DNA of 64,000 bases from Apiosordaria backusii (GCA_030549205.1 JAUKTV010000001.1:4960001-5024000); one strand, 5' to 3'; counted from the stretch's first letter, positions 10,665 to 22,231 are shown. A program made the numbers and translations. The notes: generated by a model from the sequence alone, not told the origin.

Positions 10665-12788
10665 TCAGCCTCCCCTTACCCCCTCCCCCTTACCCCCCTC
10701 CCCCTTACCCCCCTCCCCCTTCCCCTTCTTCGACCTCTTCCTCTTCTTCTTCCTCTCACCCTCCACAATCCCATCAACCACCACCTTCTCCTGCACCTTC
10801 TCCTCCTCCTTCTCCTCCTCCTTCTCCCCCCTCCCACCAACCCTAACAGAATTAGCGCCGCTCCCCTTACTCTTCTTCTTCTCCTTGCTACCATCCTCCA
10901 GCAGCGCCTCAAACCCAAAAGTCGGCCCCGTCTCCTCATACTCCCTCCCAAACGTCTCCCTCCTCCACTGCCTCAACCTCGCCTTCTTCCCCAGCTTCTT
11001 CTTGTCCTTCCTCTTCTTCTCCGCGTCCCTAAACGAAGCCAGCTTCTTCAGCCCCGCAAACTCGTTCAAAGCGGCATCTGACGGCGCCAACAAGATATCC
11101 CTCGCAGTCAAACCAAAAGAAGTAGGCGATGTCTCCCTATATTTGAAAGTAAAGGTCTCTTTACCCTTCTTGAATGACAAAGCACGGGGCTGCTCAATCT
11201 CCATCTTGGTATCAACCAACGCCTCGATTTTGGCCAATTCGGCCTTGGCTTGCCTCTTGGCAGCGGCTTTTTCTTTCTTGAGGTCCTTGGTTGTTTTCCG
11301 TTTCTTGGCTGGGCGGTCAGAGTCATCTGATTCAGAATCAGAACCTTCAACTGAAGGGGCGGGTTGATCGGCCTCGAGGTCGGAAAGAGAAATAGCGGGT
11401 GCTTCTTCCTCGTCGTCCTTAAAGTCGGGGATGATGTCCTTGATGTCGATGTCGTCGTCCCACTTGGGCTTCTTGGGCTTCTTGGATTTCTTCCTTTTCT
11501 TGCCGTCTTCCTCTTCGCTGCCGGAGCCTTCTTCTTCCTCGCTGTCGACGAGCATATCATCGGCCTCGTTGTAGTAGTCATCGTCGAACCGCTTCTTCAT
11601 CTCCTCCTCCCATTGGTCATCCTCCCAGGCGTCATCCAAGAACTTGACCCACTCTTCATCTGTGAGCTGCTTCCCGTTCATACCCGCCGCCTGCTTGATC
11701 TTCTTGAGCTTCTCGGACGCTTCCTCAATCTTGAGCCTCCTGAGACGAGCCCTTTCCGCCTCCCGTTGCTTCTTCTCAGCCTCCTTCTTCTCCTTCTCAA
11801 GTGCTCTCAGCTTTTTACGTCCCGTCAGCTCCTCCTTGCGAGCGGAGCGCGCATTGGCCATGTTTCTCGAGTACGTCTTCAAGACCTCATTACTCTTGGT
11901 GGGGTCTTCGAATCGCATATTGTAGGCATGCTCGAACTCGTCAGCAATATCGTCTTCGCCATCCTCTTCGTCAGAATCGAATGCTTGCCACTTGTGGTCA
12001 GGCGCCCACGCCTTGGAGGCCATGAACTTGGACAGAAACTCCTCCGGGTTCTTGTCGGCGTTCTTGACGTCCAGCTCCGTCACCTCGACGTGGGCGACTC
12101 TGGAAGGGTGGACGCCGTTGGCGGCAGGGGCGGCGGGTTCGGGCTTCTTGGCGGGCTTGATAAAAGCATCGTCGTCGCTCCATTCTTCGTCGTCGGCCGC
12201 GGCATTGATTTCGGACAAGATGGCATTCTTGAGATCGGCTTGCTCTTGAACGTAGGTCCTGGGGACATTGGGGTTGGCGGCGGTGGTGTCGTCGTCATCT
12301 GCGCCGACATCGCCGGCCATGTAGCGCTCGCGGTGGTAGTCGCGGAGGAACATGGGCTTTTCTTTCTTTTCGTCATCCTGTTCAACGTCTTTGGTGGGGT
12401 CGAAAGGCCTGTAGAAGACGGCTTCCTTGTCGTAAATGCGCGGGTCCTTGTTCTTGATGGCCGCGAGAGTAGCTGAGATTTCGGCATCCAGGTCCTCGGT
12501 GATCAAGGCAGCTTCGTCGTCCTCGGATTCGTCTTCAGAAGAGGACTCGGACTCCTCACCGGCACCGTACTTTTCCTGGAGGCGCTGGAGCTCCTCTCTC
12601 TTCTTGTTGTGCTCGAAGCGACGGGCGTATTCCTCGTTGATCTTGAGACCGGGTGCCTGGCCGCCGAGAGTAGCGCCGCCATCTTCCTGGTCGTCTTCGC
12701 TGCTGGAGGCAGAGTCGTCAAAAAGGGACTGTTTCTTGGGAACGATTTTATCGCCGCTCCGGGCGGTCTTCGCAGGAGCTGAGGCCAT
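10665..12788 (-). CDS. KRI1: KRI1 family ribosome biogenesis protein
   Basis: A single-exon gene for 707 residues. Yeast Kri1 is a nucleolar partner of Krr1 needed for 40S subunit assembly and early pre-rRNA cleavage; that role is inferred by family. The N-terminal half has the family core: LKINEEYARRFEHNKKREE at about residues 49-67, and later the FLRDYHRERYMAG segment. Acidic Asp/Glu stretches alternate with Lys/Arg coiled coil through the middle. The conserved C-terminal block includes SFGLTARDILLA and a KKARLRQWRRETFG stretch. After it the protein runs into a Lys/Glu/Gly tail with three GKGEG units and basic KKKRKRSKK segments, probably nucleolar targeting. The start MASAPAK is the first Met of the frame. 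The tail is encoded by C-rich runs on the plus strand, so small length errors there would change it. The gene is divergent from the Rab5 gene. Confidence 0.93.
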   Translation of the reverse strand: MASAPAKTARSGDKIVPKKQSLFDDSASSSEDDQEDGGATLGGQAPGLKINEEYARRFEHNKKREELQRLQEKYGAGEESESSSEDESEDDEAALITEDLDAEISATLAAIKNKDPRIYDKEAVFYRPFDPTKDVEQDDEKKEKPMFLRDYHRERYMAGDVGADDDDTTAANPNVPRTYVQEQADLKNAILSEINAAADDEEWSDDDAFIKPAKKPEPAAPAANGVHPSRVAHVEVTELDVKNADKNPEEFLSKFMASKAWAPDHKWQAFDSDEEDGEDDIADEFEHAYNMRFEDPTKSNEVLKTYSRNMANARSARKEELTGRKKLRALEKEKKEAEKKQREAERARLRRLKIEEASEKLKKIKQAAGMNGKQLTDEEWVKFLDDAWEDDQWEEEMKKRFDDDYYNEADDMLVDSEEEEGSGSEEEDGKKRKKSKKPKKPKWDDDIDIKDIIPDFKDDEEEAPAISLSDLEADQPAPSVEGSDSESDDSDRPAKKRKTTKDLKKEKAAAKRQAKAELAKIEALVDTKMEIEQPRALSFKKGKETFTFKYRETSPTSFGLTARDILLAPSDAALNEFAGLKKLASFRDAEKKRKDKKKLGKKARLRQWRRETFGREYEETGPTFGFEALLEDGSKEKKKSKGSGANSVRVGGRGEKEEEKEEEKVQEKVVVDGIVEGERKKKRKRSKKGKGEGGKGEGGKGEGVRGG
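10671..10718. repeat. C-rich 15-16 bp repeat in the KRI1 3' coding end
   Basis: About three imperfect tandem copies of CCCCTTACCCCCCTC encode the repeated GKGEG units at the C-terminus of KRI1. The unit length varies by a base with the C-run, so this is a likely site of length variation. Confidence 0.7.
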
Positions 12789-13927
12789 TTTTGGGTCAAC
12801 CTTGCGATCCTTGAACTAGCAATTAAGGAAAGAAAAATTTTGGAGAGGGAAGAGGGAGCTGCAAACTCCAGTATTGAACTTTTTAGTGGGGCTATTTAGA
12901 AGTGGAGATCTGCTCATGCACGAGCCACATGTAACGACCAAAAGCCCAGCTCCACCAGGGCAGGGGTTGGCTTGGACTTACACCTGCCCTCAGGGGAATT
13001 GTTGTTAGTGCGGCCAGGGTCATTTTCTAGCATCTTCCACCAAATAACCCCTTGTCCCACTAACAATAAATACCGTGGAATAGGTGTACACAGTCACCAA
13101 GTTCCACGACGACTTTGGTCTTTGGATGTTGTGAGATGATGTATGCTAACTATTGCGAGACTTCCATGAGGTATTTACAATTGGTCTAGTGGAAGTTTCA
13201 CCCTGCATATGTTGACAGAGTGAGTGGACAGTAGATGATGTTCCATCGTGGGATGCTGTCTCTCCTTTCATACTGCCCCAACAAGAACACTAGCTAAGGT
13301 AGGCATATCACAGTCCATGGAAGACATAGCAAGACTAGTCTGATGTCTACCTGAAACGCTGAAACGCGTGTAACATGTTCTCAAGACTTGCACAGAATTG
13401 GGAGATGCCTGGATCACGATGTGTTGCCGAAGCTTTCAACAGACGATTCTGTATGTCTGCGTAGCTTTAATTCATGGAAACAGACCTCTACAGATATATC
13501 ATTGTCTGATGTCTCTTCAGCAATTGAAACTAGGTGTACTAATAGTGCTGTTTGCAGTTGTAAATTCGATTTCATGTCGAGTCTGTCTTGCTTCAAGTGT
13601 CAGTGTGGTACGTGCGCTGTTGGAGCTGGCGCACAATCGGCTGACGCTAAGCCTGATGTGGCGTTGGCTCGGAACTCGATTGCCAATGCATCGCCGCCGG
13701 CGTCGTCGCATGCATCCTGGTTCCCGAACGCTGTCTACCTATCACGTCACTTCGATTCCAACATCGAAGCCAACACCACGCAACACTTCCACGTCCACAT
13801 TTTGGGGTCCCTTCATCTCCCAAAGGGATCTTTTTGTGCTCTTTCAACTCTCTTCCGCCGTCGTTTTTTTGCTTGCTTAAGCCCCCGCCACCGCAATCCC
13901 GACCTACCCGTTGATACTCCAGAAATC
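12789..13927. other. Divergent intergenic region between KRI1 and the Rab5 gene
   Basis: About 1.1 kb between the two start codons, expected to hold both promoters and leaders. No gene is supported. A few ORFs on the plus strand (13388-13880) run into the Rab5 leader and look like chance upstream reading frames. Confidence 0.65.
12832..12841. promoter_or_regulatory. RRPE-like motif upstream of KRI1
   Basis: GAAAAATTTT lies about 45-55 nt upstream of the KRI1 start codon. It matches the core of the rRNA-processing element (AAAAATTTT) known from yeast and other ascomycete ribosome-biogenesis promoters. No PAC element (GCGATGAG) was seen beside it. One AT-rich match this close to the start can be chance. 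Confidence 0.3.
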
Positions 13928-14778
13928 ATGGCCGACTCAGGTGCTCCCAAACCAAGCAGCAGCGTCAAGCTGGTATTGCTTGGTGAAGCTGCGGTTGGAA
14001 AGGTATGTCTATGTCGCCCCTCCTCAAATGCCCTCAGTATTCTGCTTGTCTGTCTCGATGGTACGAGTGCTAACACATGGTGTTTCTAGTCATCTCTCGT
14101 TTTGCGGTTCGTCAATAACGATTTCCAAGAGAACAAGGAACCAACAATAGGAGGTAGGTCAATTCCGGGTTGAATATTTGCCTTCCGCAACTTCCGATAC
14201 TAACTTTTGTCCCTCTCATAGCTGCCTTCCTGACTCAGAAATGCAATCTGCCGACACGGACCATCAAGTTCGAGATTTGGGATACCGCCGGCCAGGAAAG
14301 ATTCGCCTCTCTGGCGCCCATGTACTACCGCAACGCCCAGGCAGCGCTTGTGGTCTACGACCTTACGAAGCCCACCTCCCTGATCAAGGCGAAACATTGG
14401 GTTGCTGAGCTGCAACGACAGGCCTCTCCCGGTATCGTCATTGCTCTTGTCGGCAACAAGCTTGATCTTACAAACGACGCTGCTGGTGGTGATGGGGAAG
14501 GCGCCGGTGGGGATGGAGAGGGAGATGCCAGGAAGGTGACCACGGAGGAGGCCAAGTCGTATGCTGAGGAGGAGGGGCTTCTTTTCTTTGAGACCAGTGC
14601 CAAGACGGGCTATAACGTCACTGAGGTGTTCACGGCTATTGCAAATGCCATTCCTGAGACATCGCTCAAGACGGCTCGGGGTCCCGGTGCCTCGAGTGCA
14701 GCCGCTCGTACGGAGGAGCAGAGAGTCAACCTCAATGGTCCTCGGGATCCAAATGCAAAGGAGGGTTGTGCTTGTTGA
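13928..14778 (+). CDS. vps21: Rab5-type small GTPase (Vps21/Ypt51-like)
   Basis: Three exons: 13928-14002, 14090-14153 and 14222-14778, giving 231 residues. The introns are 87 and 68 nt. The protein acts on early endosomes, in endosome fusion and vacuolar sorting, by family. All GTPase boxes are present: P-loop GEAAVGKSS spanning the first splice junction, effector Thr in PTIGAAF at the second junction, DTAGQE, GNKLD and ETSAKT. The sequence FLTQK..., then WDTAGQERFASLAPMYYRNAQAA is characteristic of the Rab5 subfamily. The C-terminus ends GCAC, a CxC motif for double geranylgeranylation. Between NKLDL and the ETSAK box is a Gly/Asp/Glu-rich insert (two GGDGEG units) not found in yeast Vps21. 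The start is the first Met that leads into the P-loop. Confidence 0.94.
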
Positions 14779-15743
14779 TGAAGGTGTGAGGAGTGGGGGA
14801 TAAGGGTATGTTTTGATGGATGGGGGAGGGTTGTGAAGGGCTTTGCATTTTACAGGTACAGGAGTGTTTGGTTTTGATTTGGGCTGGAGTAAATAGTGGT
14901 TTAGGTGTTTTCTGCCGTTTCTAATGCCATTGCGTTCTTGTTAAAGCTGCTTGTAGCGCTATCTCCAAAGTTCTGTTGCGCTTTGATATCCATACAGACC
15001 TGGAAGTTTTAATGACTCTGAGGCCTTCAATAGAGGCCTCTGTACGTATCTGCCATCTTAGACAAGTGTTGAATGGAATGTTTATCCCTCGTGTGCTCTT
15101 GTTAAGCGCCTACCTTCAAGCACAGGCACATGAGCCTCTCAGTGCCCATACTGATCTGCTCACGAACACCTTCCACGGAAAGCCACATATGATATTGGAC
15201 GTGGCAGAAACACAGTATTGATACATCGGCCGCAACACAGTAGCATGACGATATCACAAGGTGAATCCTATTGTTTTGACAGCTCAATAAATCACAATGT
15301 GAATTCCAAGAGGCTGCCCCACTGCAAGAGTGCAATGTTCTGGCGCTTGAAGAAAAGTGTTGGCCCATGCGGCTGTGGCGCACGTGCGGCTTGAATTGCT
15401 CCCGTCTCTCCCAAAATTTTATTGAGCCCAGACTGCGAAACGCGGCAGCAGAGCGCATCCAGCTCGACTCTCCCCACCACCATCCATTTTATTCAGCGTG
15501 TGAATTTGACATTCGATAGCTCAGATTGTTATATCATAATTTCTGAGTCGAAACGAACTCACAAGCCTCTCTTCAGGGCCACGTCTCTCGCTGCTAGGCT
15601 CCAACCTTTTCGCGCGTTGCCCACTCTCGCCTCCGCAAGTGTAACGCAACACCCCCAATTTCGATGCCGGCGACACTTCACGACTCTATTTGACCCTTTT
15701 CTTGGGTGGCGGCACCGCAGTTATCGCAGATTGCAGGGAAATC
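14779..15743. other. Intergenic, Rab5 3' end to RING-finger gene promoter
   Basis: About 965 bp. No gene is supported. A short inverted repeat (GAGGCCT ... AGGCCTC, 15020-15040, 7-bp arms) is present and may be chance. The right end should be the promoter and leader of the finger-protein gene. Confidence 0.6.
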
Positions 15744-18704
15744 ATGGCAGTATCATTCACCATCACCGAGGCTCAGGCCGAGCTTATTCGGTAAGTCAAT
15801 TCTTGGGCCCTCCTCGACGGGAGGGATGACACTAACAAGTCGCACTACAGGTCTCTATCTCAGGAAGATATACCTGCGAAGCTCCGATGCGCTATTTGTA
15901 GCAAGCTAGCTGTCAATGCTTTCCGTTTGCCTTGTTGCGACCAGGCCATCTGCGAGGGCTGTCAGTCGACCTTGCCTGCGTCATGCCCTGTTTGCGAACA
16001 CTCCCCGCTCTCGGCCGACGATTGCAAGGCCCACAAAGCTCTTCGAACGACCATCAAGGTTTTCCTTCGTACAGAGGAGAAGAAGCGGGAGTCGAACCGG
16101 CCGAAGGAGGCCACTCCCATTACTCCTGTCGATCCCAGCCCAGTTTCGGCAACAGCGCCAGTGGCACCTGAGCTGAGTGAACCAGCGACAGAGACAACAG
16201 CGCCTGCTGACGAACAACAAACCGTTTCGGAAGCGCCTGCGCCTGAAGCTTCTGTCGAAGCTTCCCACGACCAGGAGAACGGCGAAGCAGCACCTGGTCA
16301 AAATGACGAGACTACAGAGCAGGATGTTGTTGACTCTGTAAGCTTACCTTGATCCACCTTTAAGTACCTCACAGTTTGCTAACCATGCCAAAGGATCAAC
16401 CTTCACATGCTGCCCAAGATGGCGAGGCTGAAGCCACATCCACCGACTTGGTAAAGCAAGAAGGCACCGAAGTCGTCGAGGGCGAGAATACCGAGGAGGT
16501 AAACAGAGAGGAGGGCGATGGAAACGGGAACGACCAAGCGCAAAATGCGGATGGCACAGGCAAGCCTACGAATGGCACTTTCACCGGTATGGGCTTTGGT
16601 GGCAACTTTGATCAAATGCAAATGATGATGGCCATGCAAAACGGCTTTGGCAATTTTCCAATGATGGGTCAGTCCAGCTCAACTGCGTATCCTGCTTTGT
16701 GTCCAAGTTCTCCAATGCTAACACTCCTACCTAGGCATGCCGGGCATGAACATGGACCCGACGATGATGATGCAGATGTGGAACGGGGGTTTTCAAGGCA
16801 TGGGCATGAACGGCATGAACATGAATATGGGAATGGCAGGGTACGGGGGCGAGGCCGATAACTGGAACGGACAGCAATCATGGAATGTCGGCCAAGATAA
16901 TTACAATCATCCAAGCGCTTCTGGCATGGGCAATGGTGATTATGGCTCGTTTAACTCTGGCTTCCAAACAGGATATAATCAAGGTAATTATGGCCACCCA
17001 AATCAGTTCAATGACTATCGCCGGAATCAATGGGGTTTCCGTGGGAGAGGTCGTGGTCGAGGGTATGGGTATGGCGGGTATGGGCGCGGAAACTTCCACA
17101 ACGGGTATGGAGGCGGGAACTATAATGACCAGAATTTCAACAACGGACAGCAGTACCCCAACGGCATGAACGGCCAGGGCAGCGAGTTTAGCGGCGAGAA
17201 TGGCGAAGCTCCCCCTGCTGATTCCACTGTTGATGAGTTTGGGCGTTCACTGCGCGATGACAATGCAGAGGGCGCTGAGGGCCAGGGGCAAGACGGGGTT
17301 GCGCAGCAAGGAGAAGGTGAAGAAGGCGCACACGAAGGCGGAGAGGGCGCTCCAGCCCAGCCAGCTGACGAAGTTCTTATTAATGCACCCAAAGGTCCCA
17401 AAGCCATGCTCCGAGGTCTCCCTAACACAAGCTACATACATCTACAAGCTAGAGGCTGGGTAGACGATGGCAAGCCCAACACCCCTAACAGTGCCAACGG
17501 CACGGCAGCCCCTAGTCAGGCAGGCGATCACCCCCAGTCACGTAGTAGTACTCCAAGTGGCTCGCGGAGGGGTGATGACTACCATCACCACCGCGGAGAT
17601 GGCGACAGGGAGCGCGAAGACAGAGACCACGAGTCCTATCATTCCTCTCGTCGAGACCGCGGCAAAGACCGCGAACGGTCTCGCCACGAAGGCCAGTCGC
17701 GCACTCACTCACCGTCTGCTCCTCCTAGCAGAAGTAGAAGCCAGAGCCGCAGCGACGACCGCAAAGAATCCTCGTCCCATCACCGCAGCAGCAGGCGTCA
17801 ACGATCACACTCCCCCGATGGCGAACGAGACGACGACGGTGGTGATGACCGCCGGCACAGATCACACCGCAGCAGCAGAAAGCACGACGATCGCAAAGAG
17901 AAAGACGATCATGCCCGCTCGCGCTCAGCGTCACCTCCTGCTGACGAATCCCGCCGATCGAGCCACCGCAGCAGCCGGAAAGAGCGCGATTCTGACAAGC
18001 GACGGGATAGAGAAAAGGATCGCGACAGGGATGGCGAGTATGAAAGCCGGCATAAATCTAGCAGTCACCGCTCTCACCGGGATAGGGACTATGATCGGGA
18101 CCGCAGCGGGAGAGATAGAGAGAAAGATCGTGATAGGGAACGTGATCGGGATCGCAACAGAGATCGGGATAGGGATCGTGACAGGGACCGGGATCGTGAC
18201 AGGGACCGGGATCGTGATAGAGACAGAGATCGTGACCGGAAAGAACGCCGCGATCGCGACCGAGACCGTCGCGATAGGGATAAAGAACGTCGTCACCGAA
18301 GCGGCAAAACCAACGACGCTACCACAGCCGAAGACGGAAACCCACCAACTTCTTCAAAAAGTCGCGGCTTAGAAATCAAGGGCAGTAGCTCCAAATCTCA
18401 CGGTGAGAATGCCGGGGATAGCGGGAGGAGGTCGTCTGCCGCCGGACCAGCGACGCTGGACCCTCATGCTGCTGAACGGGCTGCTCGGGACAGGGAACGT
18501 TTACTTAAGGAGACGCGTCGTATGGCGAGCTTTGCTAGTATCGCGGCTGGGTCGAAGAGAGGGAGGGATAGGGATGGGGATGAGGAGAGTTCGAGGAGGA
18601 GCAGGAGGAAGGGGAGGAGAGGGGAGGTTGTGAATGAGAATGGCGACCAGGAGGAGAGGATCAGGAGGGGGGAGGTGGAAAGGGACCAGGGGAGGTATGA
18701 TTAA
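15744..18704 (+). CDS. RING-type zinc finger protein with prion-like and RS/RD-rich tail
   Basis: Four exons (15744-15790, 15851-16337, 16394-16667, 16735-18704) give 925 residues in one frame. Introns are 60, 56 and 67 nt. Near the N-terminus is an all-cysteine finger: Cys29, 32, 44, 45, 50, 53, 61 and 64, a C4C4-type RING/U-box-like fold that could recruit a ubiquitin-conjugating enzyme. It resembles the finger of fungal Mpe1/RBBP6-type and CNOT4-type proteins, but no DWNN or RRM domain is seen, so neither name is given. Residues about 65-250 are acidic and Pro/Glu-rich. Residues about 271-420 are Met/Gly/Asn/Tyr-rich with RGRGRGR motifs, typical of a prion-like RNA-binding region. The rest is SR/RS-rich and then almost pure Arg-Asp dipeptides (about residues 731-786). 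Nuclear, RNA-processing-associated function is inferred from composition only. Confidence 0.82.
18118..18282 (+). repeat. Arg-Asp dipeptide-coding tandem repeat
   Basis: Degenerate 6-bp (AG/CG-GAT) units encode a long run of RD dipeptides in the finger protein. Within it an 18-bp unit, GATCGTGACAGGGACCGG, is repeated exactly at 18174-18191 and 18192-18209, so at least part has grown by recent slippage. Confidence 0.85.
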
Positions 18705-19725
18705 TGGGGTGTTGTTTCTGATCGCATACTCCCTCTCTCGCTGTCTAGTGTGGTGGGTGATGTAGAGCTTTTCTTTTTCATATATAGGGGGGTTACTCGG
18801 AATTAAAAGAGTGCTTCCTTGGGGAAGATGATACTGGCAATGCAAATCGGCAAAAAGGACAAAAAAGCAGATGTTGGCGTTTGGGGGGGTGAGGTTGGGT
18901 GGTTTGGTTGCTGTATATATTATATGATTGAGCATGGTGTATTTACTGTGACTGAGGTCTTCACTCGTTGATGAGAACCCAGCAGCTGATTATGATGTTG
19001 CTCTCTTGTCTTGATGAATATTTTTCCTTGACTCTGAACTAATCGTTGTTGCCTTTATAAAGGTTTATACCACCGTGTCTTCACCAGTTGATGTCCTCTT
19101 CGCGTACCCCAATTACGACCACTGTGATATGCACACAGGGTCGCAGGTCATACCGGCACTTGATACACCGCAACCTCATAAATCAACACGATGCTGCATC
19201 TTGTTTCCAGGTTCTTCACCGTCCAATACAATGCCTAAACCTCATCCTCAACAAGCGTCCGCGTGGTCAGTCTTGGTGCCCAGTTATTGCCAGTTCAGGT
19301 GTTAGTGGCGTGGAGAAGGGGAAGCATTGGTTGAGTTCCGGGCGGGAAAGGCGGGGTTGGCTAACGCTTGTAACCCCCAATCGGGGCATGTCCTGGCCCT
19401 GACAGCTCCCTATCAGGAGGTCATGGTGGGGGTACATGGGTACCTACTTACCGCAACCTTAACCTCCGTTTGCCTCCGTCTCTCCTTGATCGAGTGACAC
19501 CTGCTGACAACCCCTCCCTCCGGCGTGAACCTTAACGACGCCTCTCTGATGCCAGCTTTGTTCATTGACCAAATACAAAAGTACTTTCAAAGAAAAATCA
19601 AAACATACTTTTGCTGACCTCGGATTCTTCTACCGTTTTTTCTCTTGATCTGATTTGTATTCCAGTGGTTCACTCCTCCATCTCATGTAATTTGACTTCA
19701 TATCCATCCCATTCACCAACACACG
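18705..19725. other. Intergenic, finger-protein 3' end to septin-like promoter
   Basis: About 1 kb. No gene is supported; the ORFs at 19075-19402 are short and have no recognisable content. The right end is the leader of the septin-like gene. Confidence 0.6.
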
Positions 19726-22231
19726 ATGCGCCCGCTTCCCGGCGATGACGCCTTTGGAGGGCGTCCTCGGACCACCACCATCGCGGGCGACAGCGATACG
19801 CCCGCCTTTTTGAACATGCCCTCTGCTCCGCAGATGACTTACTTCTTTGCTGATGAAGCTTCTATTGGGGACTCGTCGTCTTCTCGACCGCCAGTTCATC
19901 ATAACCATCCATTTCATCACAGGTCGAAAGATCATAGGAGATTTCCATCATCAGCATCGCCTGATCACCCTGATCATTATTCTCACCACATTCCAAAACA
20001 ATACCAACACCAACAGCGCTACTCCCCGTTTCAAATCGACGACCTCCGCGAAAACAGAGACGTCAGCGGCGGTGTTGGTGCGAGGCCGATAAGCTCGGGC
20101 TCTAAAGGCAAAGCTCCGGTGGTTGTTGATAACGTCAGCTCGATCAAAACCGATGACGCCGGCGATGATTTGGCCACGCCAATGCCGGTGAACTACTCCA
20201 AGTTGTCCTCCGCTACTACTACTACCACCCCCCCTCCATTATCAAACGCATCCACCTCCCAGCCTACCACCCCTTTCCTCTCCGCCGCTCCTTCCGGCCC
20301 AGCATCGACACTGGGTAGTTTCTCCTCCCGCCGAAACTCGCTGTCTCTCTCCGAGCCCGCATCCGTAGACGGCAGCTCAGCCCACGGCGGTTACTACGAA
20401 GAAGACGACGACCAACAAGAATCCGAGCTGGAAGAGGCTATAAGAGAAAGCGGCACCTCCATGATGGACTCCGGTAGTGCGCCGCAGCTCATCATGCCCT
20501 CGATCAAAATGCCCTCCCGGCGACCGTTTACCGAACAGGGCAGACAGATGGGACGGTTGAAGGTGCTGATTGCGGGAGATAGCGGGGTGGGGAAGACGAG
20601 TTTGATTAAAGCGGTGGTGCAGAGCTGTGAGAGCGTTGTTCATGTTGATCCGATTACTACTGGGGGGTTGGCGAGGAGTATACCGAGTGGGAGGAGGAAG
20701 TCAGGGGGTGGGAAGGATGGGGGGACGACGAGGGAGATTACGGAGGTTTGGGCTAGTACGAAGCCGTATCCGGAGTGGTGGTCGGAGTTGGCGGAGGGGG
20801 GTGGGATAGGGTTGAGGAGGAAGAGCTTGGGGGATGAGGTGCTGGATAGGAATGTTTGTTTTGTTGATACTATGGGGTATGGGTTTGGGTCTTCGGTAGG
20901 TGGTCTTTTGATGGTTTGAGATGGATAAGAGCTGACTTTGGGTGTGCAGTCGATGGATACGATCACGCCTGTGACGGAGTACATCCAGTCTCACCTACAC
21001 CGGATTAGCACGAACTCGCTGAGTGATGGGGATGTGCTCAATATGTTGGGGGGAGAGGGCGGTGTTCAGGTCGATGTGGTGTTTTATATGGTCTCGAACC
21101 GTAAGTCAAGTTCGCGTCATCTTGTGATAGGCATATGCTGACTGTTGGGTGGCAGGTCTTCGTCCTGTTGATATACATTACCTGCGGCAACTCTCGCCTT
21201 TGACCAACATTATCATCCTGCTTGCACAAACCGACTTGATGTCTTCGGACCAAGTTGCTGCAAGCAAAGAGCAAATCTACAGCCAACTGAAAGAGGCCAA
21301 TATCCGTCTCTTTTCCTTCAATACAGCCCCCTTGAATGGTTCCTTTAACCAGGAGAACCAAGGGGTATACGCGATATCGAGTGCCAATGGCTCAGACCAT
21401 GACAATATGGACGCGAGCTTGCTCATGTCTCCTGATTATGTCCAGCCCTTATTTCCAACCGAACTTGCCACACTTGTTGAGCAAGTCTTCAACAAGGATG
21501 GCATCTCTAGACTCCGTCACGCTGCTGCCCGTAAATACGTCCAGTGGCGAAAGGTTCAACCCGAAACCTCCAACCGACCGCTCTCGCGCCGGTCCCTCAG
21601 CATGTCCAGCTCCTTCAGCCAACACTCTATTGGAGGAAGCCAGATTATTAACCCACTAACTGGTGGTTCCCCATCATACGCCCTAGCCCGCATCACAGAC
21701 CACACCCAGCGTGAAGAACGTCTGGCACAAGTCCGCTTTGCCAACTGGGCTGCCGACCTCCAAAAGTCCATCTCCAACGAGAGAGCTCAATACCTAGCTC
21801 TTGCGCGCGGCGACCGTGCCTTGTGGTTGACAGAGCGACTAAACGAATGCATTCAAGAAGGAAGCCTCGTCCCGGCAAACAGTAGACCGCAAAGCCACCA
21901 CCACCGCGGGAGAAGCGGTAGTGATGGCTTGGAGTCTCAGCGTCACAATGTGAGGAATTCGCCACAGCAGAGGCAGCATCTCCGGCAGTTACACAGGGAG
22001 AATTTGAAGAAACAGCAAGAAAAGCAGCAGCAGCAAAACTCGAATCATGATCCGTTGGGGTTGCTGGAGGTGGCGGCGGACTTGAGGAGGAAGGGGCTGG
22101 TGGTGTTGGAGGTGCTGGGGAGCATTGGGGTGCTTGGGGGGTTGGCGGTGTGGGTGACGAATCACTGGGTGCATTTGCAGGGTTTTGGGTGGGCGGTGGG
22201 GGAGTGGGAGAGGTTTTGGTATGGGAGGTGA
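19726..22231 (+). CDS. Septin-like GTPase with long N-terminal extension and C-terminal hydrophobic segment
   Basis: Three exons (19726-20895, 20950-21100, 21156-22231) give 798 residues; introns are 54 and 55 nt. The septin-type GTPase domain carries G1 GDSGVGKT at about residues 284-291, G3 DTMG at 381-384 and a G4-like AQTD at 464-467, where classic septins have AKAD. The stretch RPVDIHYLRQLSPLTNIIIL matches septins closely. The first 280 residues are disordered, rich in Ser, His and Pro. A coiled-coil, Gln-rich region follows the G domain. Near the end, VLEVLGSIGVLGGLAVWV is hydrophobic enough to span or dip into a membrane. Septins build filaments at the cell cortex, septa and branch points. 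The divergent G4 box and tail suggest a filamentous-fungus-specific type, perhaps the AspE group, but I cannot place it firmly. Confidence 0.85.

Noticed and set aside
11364..12476. 370-codon ORF antisense to KRI1
   Set aside because: Hydrophobic low-complexity translation is the complement of the Lys/Glu-rich KRI1 coding strand.
17467..18372. 301-codon ORF in another frame of the finger-protein tail
   Set aside because: Thr/Ala/Ile repeats arise from frame-shifted reading of the RS/RD codons.
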